Made by a program: the position numbers and the translations under genes. From Cristatella mucedo (Eukaryota; Bryozoa; Phylactolaemata; Cristatellidae), in the NCBI GenBank assembly GCA_009760855.2, contig WPIO01000058.1, positions 2,550,001 through 2,587,500 of the forward strand: 37,500 nucleotides of DNA, read 5' to 3'. Below the pieces are notes generated by a model that ran no database searches, was not told where the DNA came from, and saw nothing but the letters and a program-made list of their open reading frames with translations. Positions 29,595 to 37,500 of the stretch are shown piece by piece (position 1 is the first letter of the stretch; the number at the start of each line of letters is the position of its first letter).

Positions 29595-32404
29595 GCAGGG
29601 TTGGACGAAGGAAGGAAATGATGAAGAGGAGAGGAGTGGAAAGGAGAGGCCAAACAAGAGGAAAGAGTCAAAAAAGCAAAGAGTAGCGCGACAAAAGGGG
29701 AGCAGAAAGCAAAGCCATGCAGGCTAAGAGGCTAGGTGGGCAGAGCTTGAGGCAGAGCGGATGTTTGAGGCGTTTGAGCGTGACTCTCCTCAGACAGACA
29801 GACAGCTTTGATGACACGTACAAGCTGGCAGTGGCAGCACGCCCCGGTCCTAATCTGGTCTCTCCTTTCAAAGTCTCAATGCCGCCTGTTCTGCCAATTG
29901 TCACCAGCCGAGCTCAGCAAGCCGAGAAGTTTCTTCTCTGCCCACCGTCCAGAGCATCAGCCAGCCGACTCGGTGTGTGGCTTGTAAGGGCTCGGCTTCG
30001 AGAGGTCGGTAGTCAGCTGTCGTGCATTCAGTTATTAGGCTGCCGTCGTCCACAGAGGAGCTCCTTTGCCGTCCCGCGGTATTCGTCGTACGGCTCGGCT
30101 CGCACGTGTTGCTCACACAGCCGCATTACAATCGGTCAGGTTACGCGCCTGGCGGCCTCTGTGGATGTGCTCCTTTAGCCAATTGTGCTAAAGGCTCCTG
30201 TAGGAAATCGAACTTGGAGCAGCTGCTGACACTTCTTATGGTCTAAACTGACTCTCAAGTGGTCTAGCTGCATGGCGGCCTATAGCAAGGTACTTCATCG
30301 ATTGGAAAATTGCTTTACAAAATGCATTCTAGCTAGGGCTTGTTCAAGAGGCCCGTCCTCGGCACAGCATGTGCTTGAGCTGCTAGGTGATGGCTGATAG
30401 CAGGCAGAAGCAGGTGGACGACTCTTAGCAAGCTAGCGACGCTCGTGGTTAGCGCACGAATCTATTTCCTCTCGTATTTAAAAGCTGCATTGAATTAGCA
30501 AGCAGCACGGTCGGTCACGAGGATTCCGATCAAGGAATGACTGCAAAATTAGAACCAGATAGATTCTTCGCACCATTAGCTGCTCCAGACGGTGCCCAGC
30601 GGCCCAGGCGCCTGCGCTGAGCTGTGCACGACATTGTGATGGCCCGAGACCAGGTGGTCTGCTTGCTAAACTCGTGTGCCAGTAGCAGAGTACTGTGCCA
30701 TCCTCCCCACCCGTCGAGCAGACTTTTGGCTTTTGTCTTCAGAAATCTGTACACCTCTCCTCACGAACTGGTCTTTCGGTAGGTGGCACCCAACATGTGG
30801 AGTTTGGCCTCGGGGTGATCAGTAGCAGCCGACAATGATTGGGACTCTGTATGGTCGTCTGTAGTCCTTAGTGCAACTCGAGGACCTGGCCAAAAGTTAC
30901 TGTCATGAACCAGTACCCTCAGGGGGCCTCCAGGGGGGTTGTAGGGGGGTCACCTGACTGAAGGCCACACTGAAGGTCAAGCTTAATCCTTAGTGCACCT
31001 CTGGCAGCATTTGTATGCAGATTAAGCTAAGGGTAAAGTTTGGAAGTAGCCAAAAGTGAAGCTCACGAGCAGACAGTCCATATAGGTATCGGTTTGACCG
31101 AGTTTGTTTTAGATGTTTTGTGTAAGGGGAGCCGACTCCTGCTATTTATTGTTGACGGCTGCACTTGTTTGCACAGAAGTGGAAGCCCCTCGGGGCTGAT
31201 GTTCGTAGCTGTAGTAGCCACTGATCCATCCAGGCAATGGCAATCCTTAATTCAAGTTGTTAACAGGGCAGCCTTCCTTAGCATTTATGTGCCTCACGGA
31301 TTTGCTCCAAAGCAGATGCAGTATACAACACTGGACCACCTGCCTAATGATTGCACTAATTTGCCTGCAAATCATCAGTGGCACCTGACCAGAGCAATTT
31401 TTCATCTTTTACTGCCTTAAACCCATTTACTGTTTTTTTCAAGGTAGCTCATTGATCCATGAATGGCAGCCGGCTTTCCGGTACCTTTTCCAGTGGGTTC
31501 GGCTATGGTATCCCACTAAGCCGTCTTTCTTTTTTACCAGCCTAATGGCCCGATGAGTGGCAGCCAAGGTCGCAGGTCGCCTCCTCCAAAGGCTGCTGCT
31601 CAAAGCGGTTCTTCTCGGCTCTGCCTCTACGATCAAACAGAAATGCTAATGCTACCTTTACTAGTACTTGCTGACTAATACTTGCCCCAGGAGATGCAGG
31701 ACGTATTATTCAGTTTCTGAGACTTGGCCTTTGTCTTAGACTTGGCGGCCCGAGCCTTATCCTTTATCTTTCAGCCGGGAGAAGGCAGTTCGGCAGCCCT
31801 GCATATGTGCATGGGTGGGGCTGTGGCTAGCAGCTCGAATGACCACGTGTGCCACATTTACAGCAGGGCTTTCGCCCGTCCTGCTCCATCTCCCAGACTC
31901 GTTCTGATCCCGGAGCTTCTGATCGGATCTCACTGGCTGCCGATGGTTTTCCCAGAGATCCCAAGCAGGAAGCAGAAAAGCAAGAAAGAAGCAGAAAGTT
32001 GAGTGCAAGTCAGTAGTAGGTCCTCGCGCCATGCAAGTCATTGGCAATGTCAGTCTTTCGTTTTTTTCTTGCACCCATTCTATTCTGTCTTTGCAGCTCT
32101 CGATGCTCTCTCGTTCTCTCGCCTCCTGCTCTTTCATTTCTCTCTCGAAGGTGTAGGACTAACTGCAACCCTTCGTCAATAAACATCACTGCTGCTTACA
32201 TAGGTACCTTGCAACGTCTCTGCACCTGCACCAACTCGCTGCTGCTGTGCCGGCCAGGCACCTATCCATACACTGAGATCGGCAAGGCTCAGCGAAATTT
32301 CACCACTGTAACATTTGGTGCACATGGCCCCAGACAAGATCGTAAAATCCTCAGGCTGCAGCATTCCTGATTGCTCTCTTCCCTCCTCTATTGGTAGTCT
32401 ATGT
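29594..32404. other. Long unassigned stretch, probably intergenic or intronic
   Basis: In 2.8 kb I recognise no gene. The largest open frames (29717-30178, 153 codons; 31040-31420, 126 codons; 31757-32137 minus, 126 codons) lack known domains and are not in a chain with plausible splice sites that I could support. A short CAGA repeat lies at 29795-29810. If MRAS has an upstream exon in the GC-rich region, this would be its first intron. Confidence 0.35.
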
Positions 32405-32745
32405 GCATTTTTTTAGGGAGCGTTCGGTGCCGATTTTGCCAACTGACATGCTGTCTCAACAACGAGTCTCAAGGTCCCAAAGCCTAGAAGTCACTACCGA
32501 TTGACGTCACTACATCTCCTAACTAACTTATTGACATTAAAAACGAAGCTTATGATGCCCCTATTTCTAACAGCATTTGCTGTGTCAGTGTTCATTGTCG
32601 TCTGTGAGTTTATTGGTGCTAACACAATGCATGTTAAGTAATTGACACTACCTTTCCAGCATGCACAGTGCCTAGAAAGAAGTCTAGTTCTCGTAGGGCA
32701 GTAGACAATTGCCTTCTTCTTCTACTTCTTATTAATAATATATTA
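32405..32745 (+). mobile_element. L2-B LINE 3' end
   Basis: AAAAACGAAGCTTATGATGC and CCCCTATTTCTAACAGCATT match the KKKLKTHLFLT-type coding end. The UTR with TGTGTCAGTGTTCATTGTCG and GCTAACACAATGCATGTTAA follows, then a hairpin (GTGCCTAGAAAGAAGTCTAG, TTCTCGTAGGGC) and a weak ATT tail. Confidence 0.7.
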
Positions 32746-34086
32746 TTAAACGTAAAGTGGGCCGATTTTCTCAGATCGGCTAAAATGCATGCCTTTTCTA
32801 ACCTCGAAGCCAAAGCCACTGTAAGACTGACCAATCGCCAGCAGCTGCTGGTAATGTGAAGCTTCTCTCTCATTAATATACGGTGGCATGAAGAGCACTT
32901 TTCTGTGAACCCTAAACCCTAAAGGCAGGCCTGGCCTAAAGGCCTAAACCCTAAAGCCCTTCAGGCTGCACTGCAGCTTGAAGGCTGATCCCTGAACGCC
33001 TCACCCTCCTGCCGTGCCTGTGTCGTCTGCTCCAGTGTCGTCGGCTCCCTCATATCTTTTTGCAATTTCCTAGGCCCACCTGCACAGGGCAAGCATGGCA
33101 TAGCCAGCAGCAGGTGGCAGCTGCTGCGGTTAGGTAGCCAGCCGAGCGTTTGCCTTCTAAATAATTGTGGCACCCACACCCACCCAGTAGCCAACTGTAG
33201 CAACAGCATCTGTGGAGCCCAAACCCCCACTGCCACCACCAAGAGCCTGTCTTGGCCACCCATGTCGTGCTCACTGGTATCGACAGACTTGAGGTGGCTG
33301 GGGAGGGGGTGGTAAGGGGCAATGGCAACGTCACAGCCAGTGTCAACAGAGAAGACCGGCCGTTCGATGAAGGTGCACGAGATGTGGTGACTCGTCAAAC
33401 GGTTTCTCTTGTCGTTTTCCCCATCTGTCCAGGCAGGCACAGCTCCCTGTCTTACACAGTCAGTGGCTATCGATCAACCTATTGCTGCTGACACGATGCA
33501 TTAAGTTGCCCAATACCGCCAATCCTGCCTTCGTGAGGGCATGCCAACCGATGGTCGAGAGAGGGCAGGCTTGAGAGGCGAGGAAATGAACAGAAGGGTT
33601 CTAGCTTTCTGGTAATGATGTGCCAGCTGTTCTTTCTTATAGGCCTACGGCACCTGACGGGTGCATGCAGTCGGCCACTGGGTTTGTGGCTATGGTCCGT
33701 TTGAAGCTGCCGGATATGTTGGAGGGGGCTCAGTAAGTAGCACAGCAGTGGGAGTAGCAGCAGCAACAGCAGCCATGTTATGGTGGCTGCTGCTGACGTG
33801 GCGACTGTTGCTAGTATAGCAGTTGTTTCTTGCCAAACAGTCGCGCGAAGTCCGCTGAATGGCAAGTCTCTAAGTGAGAAGCTGCTAAAATACAGAAATA
33901 AAAAAATGAAAGGCCACATATTATCTGGGGTAGCGTTAGTGTAAGCAAAGAAGGATGTCAAACCCAGAGCATAGCCCGAGCAGCCATCCTACGGTGCAGA
34001 GTAAGAATCAACAGCCTTGTTAATTTAGCAACGGGAAAGCCTTGCTGCTTTCACGCCAGCATTCAGCAGGAAATAGGGAATTAGAA
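32746..34086. other. Unassigned stretch
   Basis: A telomere-like run of CCCTAAA variants lies at 32909-32957. Open frames of 159 and 160 codons on the minus strand (32961-33440 and 33479-33961) have no recognised domain. Confidence 0.35.
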
Positions 34087-34735
34087 ATAGTAATAATAAG
34101 ACATTTGTATAGCATCGTTAGATAAATCAATCTTTTTCTAGGCACTTTACATTTGCTATAAAGGAAGCATGTCTATTGGTAATTTGATAATTTGCTCAAT
34201 GTCAAAATGTTTACGGACGCTAGAGAATTTGCTCAGACTGAGCTAATGCTGAGAAGAGCAGATGTATTGTTAGCTTCTTTTTAAATGGAATCAAGTAAGG
34301 GAATGTTGCTACATCAGTCGGTATTGAGTTCCAGACTTCGTAGCCAACGAAATGAAGGCAAGGCCTCCAGCAAAGGAGTCGAGGTTTGTTAGAGGTACAG
34401 GCGACTTTAGTCAGAAGAGCAGGTGGCCTAATGCCGAGTCTGATTAGGAAGAATTTAGGATAGCTAGGCTGGAGCACGAGAATGAAGGAACCTAAAGCGA
34501 GTGACAGAACCGTGCTGCCAATATGCTTTCTGATATACAATTATATATATATATATATATATATATAATAAATAAATATATATAATAAAAAAATAAAAAA
34601 ATATATGTATATATAATATAATACCAACTCTGGATGGGCAGGCAGCCAGCGCTGATCAGTAAAAAGCTTAGTGTGGTAGTTGCCATGTTCACGACAGACG
34701 TGCCTGGCTGCCGAGTTTTGCATTGCCCGATGCTG
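34087..34735 (-). mobile_element. L2-B LINE 3' region with an AT-rich microsatellite inside
   Basis: Minus-strand translation gives MQNSAARHVCREHGNYHTK near 34665-34723, DQRWLPAHPELV near 34625-34660, SYPKFFLIRLGIRP and EVWNSIPTDVATFPYLIPF near 34280-34470, and FKKKLTIHL near 34265-34290, then a UTR and a hairpin tail at 34087-34155 (TAATAATAAG, CTTTTTCTAGGCACTTTAC). TA/TTA-rich sequence at about 34541-34620 interrupts the coding order. Confidence 0.82.
34541..34620. repeat. AT-rich microsatellite within the L2-B copy
   Basis: A pure AT dinucleotide tract at about 34541-34566, then AATAAATAAATATATATAAT-type sequence. It lies between the coding segments for PELVLY and for the next L2 block. 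Confidence 0.85.
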
Positions 34736-35031
34736 GTCTTTAGCAGAAGGCCCGGCTAAGAAGTACTAGCGCTGTACTACTGGGCTAAGACCCGATGGCA
34801 CATGATTGGGGCTGCTGGTGGTGCACCAAAGAGGTACACACCGTCATGCACTTGCCGCAGGTAAGGCTAATTGTATGCCACCTTATATGTCACCGATGGC
34901 TATTTTTCGAGCAGAATCAGTCGGCAGTAGGGCCGTAATCGTTAAACCGTTAACCGGTGTATGTTTGGCAGGTGGATGCCAGTGCTTGGCCCTTATCTGC
35001 TGGCTCCCACAGAGTTGTTTCGACTCGAGTC

Positions 35032-35033
<2 letters not shown>
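34736..35033. other. Unassigned sequence left of the C tract
   Basis: At about 34770-34800 the bases CTGGGCTAAGACCCGATGGC are nearly the reverse of the start of the SINE2 at 35528 (GGGTCTTAGCCCAGGAGGTA), so a minus-strand SINE2 head remnant is possible. Nothing else is recognised. Confidence 0.35.

Positions 35034-35110
<77 letters not shown>
35034..35110. repeat. Uninterrupted C77 homopolymer
   Basis: Seventy-seven consecutive C, bounded by CTCGAGTCGT on the left and GCTGACGACT on the right. It produces false poly-Pro and poly-Gly open frames. Such a tract can form i-motif DNA on this strand and G-quadruplexes on the other. Its length may be inexact because homopolymers of this size are hard to sequence and assemble. 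Confidence 0.95.
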
Positions 35111-35111
<1 letters not shown>

Positions 35112-35329
35112 CTGACGACTGCTCGGGGTTCTGCGCTTTTGCTCAAAGCTATCTTTGCGATGAACACCGGGCATCAGTGGATGCACACAGCTGCCAAAGT
35201 GCAACGCTCTAGTTGGCATTCTTTTGCCGGCTTCCGAGCAGCAGCACTGCAGAGCATGAGCTGCTTCGCAGACTTGCGTCTAGTCCAGCATGTGCCGTGG
35301 AGCTGGGGGCTCGGTCTTCCTTAAAATGG

Positions 35330-35465
35330 TTGGTTATGCTTGTCAACATTGTGAACATTGCCACTAATCTTTCGATCATGCTTCCTTTGCAGCATATATC
35401 AAGTGCCTAGAAAGAGATTCAAGTTCTCGGGAAAACAAATGTATTATTTATTATTATTATTATTT
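35330..35465 (+). mobile_element. L2-B 3' tail fragment
   Basis: GATCATGCTTCCTTTGCAGC, AAGTGCCTAGAAAGAGATTC and AAGTTCTCGGGAAAAC represent the UTR end and a damaged hairpin, followed by TATTTATTATTATTATTATT. Confidence 0.72.
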
Positions 35466-35527
35466 TGTTATAGCTGAATAGACTCACCGATTTGGCACAC
35501 TCACAGATGCATGCTTGCTGCCCCTGG

Positions 35528-35690
35528 GTCTTAGCCCAGGAGGTATGGTGCTCACTGTTCACGACCTAGGTCGTGGGTTCGAGTGCTGTGGTGGGCGATC
35601 CTGTATCGCTCATAGAAGTGGTGGCTATAGCTGTAAAGTCTCTTCTGCAGCTTTATAAATGAGGCTGTTAGATCAGCTCAGGTTTTTATG
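35528..35690 (+). mobile_element. SINE2 copy
   Basis: The head is GGGTCTTAGCCCAGGAGGTA. The B box GGTCGTGGGTTCGAGTGC is intact. Then come GGGCGATCCTGTATCGCTCA and the tail CTCTTCTGCAGCTTTATAAA and GAGGCTGTTAGATCAGCTC. It lies in plus orientation about 700 bp upstream of the MRAS exon. Confidence 0.82.
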
Positions 35691-36387
35691 CACTTGCTCG
35701 TGTTCTGGACTCGAGGGCCAGCTAACCGTTGGGCGATAAACGATAGCCGCTGGACGACCTTATCGCTTCACGTGGCTTGGCTGCAAGCAACAGTGAAGCA
35801 TGACCGAATGCGTTAATTCAACAACTATCTAGTTAATTCAGCAATGTTCTCAGGAGATGGAGTAGGGTGGGTGGGGTAGGGTAGCCTTCCGCAAGCTCAG
35901 GCAGTCTTCACGCTTCTCTATCGAACGTCTGTGCTGGTCTAGGTCTCATGCATGCTACATGCTATGCACAAGCCACTGTCCTCCCTCAACTCCCCCTCGA
36001 TGCTGCTGTTCATTGCTAGCTTAGCCGGATGTGCTGAGCTGACTTCCATAGTCTCTATGCCACTAGCTTACTGACGGTTCAGCACTCACCCCCAGTTTGC
36101 CGCCAGCTTATTCCAGAGCAATTCAATTATACTGCCGTGTAAATAATTTGCCTTACAAGTGCTGCTGTAGAGCCATCGTCGACCGACCCAGGAAAGGTTA
36201 AGAGCCGTAGGCAAATCGATGTGGCTCTTGCTGCTGCAATCGGCTGTACCCGCATGCCATGCGGCCCGTCAGCCCAGCTGCCTTCGCCCATCATCGCCGA
36301 TCGGTCAGCGTTCGGCACACGAGGATGACGTGATCGAGCAGCGGCAGGTGCACTGAGTGCCAGCTTGACTGTCATGCTTGGTTGCAG
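35691..36387 (+). other. Sequence upstream of the MRAS exon (intron or 5' flank)
   Basis: No gene recognised. It ends in GTCATGCTTGGTTGCAG, a plausible but pyrimidine-poor splice acceptor. If the acceptor is real this is the 3' part of an intron; if not, it is the MRAS promoter and 5' UTR. No TATA box is evident. Confidence 0.45.
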
Positions 36388-36652
36388 GAACGACGATTTG
36401 ACCTCGTTGTCACGAGAGCCTCGACCGGCCAAGACGGACAGATGAAGAAAGCCTCCTCGCAGGTGCCTGACCGGCCACCGGCTGACGAGCTTGTCTGCTA
36501 CAAGCTGGTCGTCGTCGGCGATGGGGGCGTGGGCAAGTCGGCGCTCACGATCCAGTTCTTTCAGAACGTGTTCATCGAAGACTACGACCCAACCATTGAG
36601 GACTCATACATACAGCACACACAGATTGATAGGCAGTGGTGCGTCCTCGACG
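36388..36652 (+). CDS. MRAS: M-Ras-like small GTPase, 5' coding exon (partial gene)
   Basis: This exon encodes the N-terminal part of a Ras-family GTPase, a membrane-associated GTP/GDP switch. From the ATG at 36442 it reads 70 codons. A 19-residue N-terminal extension precedes the G domain. The P-loop GDGGVGKS is at residues 26-33 and the switch I/effector segment YDPTIEDSY at 48-56. A stretch then follows that resembles vertebrate M-Ras (HTQIDRQW here, HTEIDNQW in human). [12 protein letters not shown] and the HT-ID-QW segment favour M-Ras over R-Ras or classical Ras. The donor G|GTAAGG at 36652/36653 cuts after the first base of a codon, as expected if the next residues are V-LDTAGQEEF. An acceptor-like GGTTGCAG ends at 36387. 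The frame is open from there to the ATG, so either the ATG starts translation after a spliced 5' UTR or the protein extends into an upstream exon. Switch II, the NKXD and SAK motifs and the C-terminal CAAX box are not seen in the window. Confidence 0.9.
36442..36444 (+). other. MRAS: Likely start codon of the MRAS coding region
   Basis: This ATG gives a 19-residue leader (start [10 protein letters not shown]) before the first G-domain strand, slightly longer than the human M-Ras leader. No stop separates it from the acceptor-like site at 36387, so an upstream start in another exon remains possible. Transcript evidence would decide. Confidence 0.55.
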
Positions 36653-36660
36653 GTAAGGCT
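36653..36660 (+). other. MRAS: Splice donor of the MRAS exon
   Basis: GTAAGGCT directly follows the codon for Asp70 plus one G. It matches the GTRAGT-type donor consensus. The phase-1 cut agrees with the next expected codon being GTN (Val), as in M-Ras proteins. The reading frame loses Ras similarity immediately after this point. Confidence 0.85.
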
Positions 36661-37054
36661 TGCTTGCTCTCTGCATTAACGATGCTAATGTCTGAGTCAG
36701 CCGTTAGTCAGAAGCCAAAAGTAGGAGATCAGATGCCCAAGTAGGATATCGGATGATCAGGATTAGGGAGCTGTTCAGCTGTTTCTTGTTCTGGCACCCT
36801 GTACGTTAAGGAGTAGAGTTCATATGAACCGAAGATTGCACACTCAAGCTATTTGGAGAGATAGTTCCAGAAGGAACCTAGGCATTGTTGTGAATGCACA
36901 ATCGAAGAGTTTGAGTACATTTGTTGTCGTGGCCACGGTCTGGCATCGTGGTGAGATACTGTCTCGAAAGAGTTCGGGATCCATAGATTGACTTTTGTTG
37001 AAGGAGAGAAGAGTTTGCATTGCCCACACGTACGAGATACTGGCGAAAGTGGCT
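36661..37054 (+). other. MRAS intron, part before the TC repeat
   Basis: It follows the splice donor. I find no sequence encoding DTAGQEEF, so the second coding exon is not here. Confidence 0.6.

Positions 37055-37112
<58 letters not shown>
37055..37112. repeat. (TC)29 microsatellite in the MRAS intron
   Basis: A pure TC tract of 58 bases inside the presumed intron. Confidence 0.93.
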
Positions 37113-37114
<2 letters not shown>

Positions 37115-37500
37115 GCTAGCACTCAAACAGTACTACTGCCCGTGAGAATCTCGACCTATTCCTACACGGGATGCTGTCGATGGAGAATTCCGGCAAGTCT
37201 AGACAGGAGTGCATTGTCTCACGGCAGCCAAGCTTGTTGTGGACTATACAGTGATTGCTCGATGATTGTGCAGGCTGCAAGGGGACATAACTGTGGCAGT
37301 TCCCGACCAGAGCTTGCTTGCAAGATCTCATGAGCTGATTTAATCTTTTATATTCTTGGCCACCACTCGTTCAAGTGTCTTGAATAAGAATGGGAGTAGT
37401 GAGACTGAGCCAAATATACATCGGTTCTAATTAGTGGGCTTTTTAGCTTGACAACTTTGTGGAACAAGTAGCTTTTCTAGAGGAGAAGTGACTTCACTAT
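37113..37500 (+). other. MRAS intron, part to the window edge
   Basis: No Ras switch II segment or other exon was recognised up to the right edge; the intron is therefore longer than 840 bp. Confidence 0.5.

Noticed and set aside
29795-29815. CAGA repeat as a CRISPR or regulatory array
   Set aside because: Only a few tetranucleotide units, with no spacers. It is a short microsatellite.
31040-31420. 126-codon plus-strand frame as a gene
   Set aside because: No motif, no splice context and no similarity that I recognise. Its length is within chance expectation for this amount of sequence.
34806-35324. 172-codon frame with a poly-Pro block, and the opposite poly-Gly frames
   Set aside because: The block is the C77 homopolymer. 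Flanking residues show no protein similarity.
36661-37500. Second MRAS exon within the window
   Set aside because: I searched for the DTAGQEEF/switch II block by reading the plus-strand frames and did not find it.

Overview
The window looks like nuclear DNA of an invertebrate animal. It has no bacterial-style gene packing, it carries one exon with a consensus splice donor that encodes the start of an animal-type M-Ras GTPase, and most of the rest is decayed non-LTR retrotransposons of the L2/CR1 type, tRNA-derived SINEs, one degenerate LTR element and simple repeats. The species cannot be named from the sequence. I see no rRNA, no intact tRNA, no CRISPR array and no operon.

Left part (1-25 kb): a graveyard of mobile elements. 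Two L2-like LINE groups recur. L2-A is best preserved at 18350-20210; other pieces lie at 6946-7066, 10246-11660, 11945-12455 and 14680-14950. L2-B pieces lie at 1-4070, 8840-10245, 12425-13310, 14540-15595, 20310-21085 and, as 3' ends, at many further places. Its 3' end carries a conserved hairpin (GCGCC...GGGCGC) followed by ATT-type repeats. SINE1 (tRNA-like head, hairpin tail close to that of L2-B) and SINE2 (tRNA-like head, different tail ending in TTTA-type repeats) are scattered on both strands. Several insertions are nested. A 2.1 kb LTR element with 235-240 bp LTRs and the 5 bp duplication CTGTG sits in the L2-B copy at 1-4070. A SINE1 dimer flanked by ATTACC sits in another L2-B copy. 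A SINE2 copy sits in an L2-A 3' end.

Middle (25.2-28.7 kb): GC-rich, CpG-rich DNA interrupted by CT/GA-rich low-complexity tracts, including about 500 bp of GA-rich sequence. It could be a promoter or CpG-island region, but no gene can be assigned to it.

Right part (28.7-37.5 kb): mostly unassigned sequence with a few L2-B 3' ends and one SINE2, a pure 77-base C tract at 35034-35110, and the only confident host gene piece: the exon at about 36388-36652, which encodes the first 70 residues of an M-Ras-like protein (P-loop and switch I). The remaining MRAS exons are not seen and should lie beyond the right edge. All LINE coding regions are broken by stops or frameshifts, so no element here looks able to move by itself.
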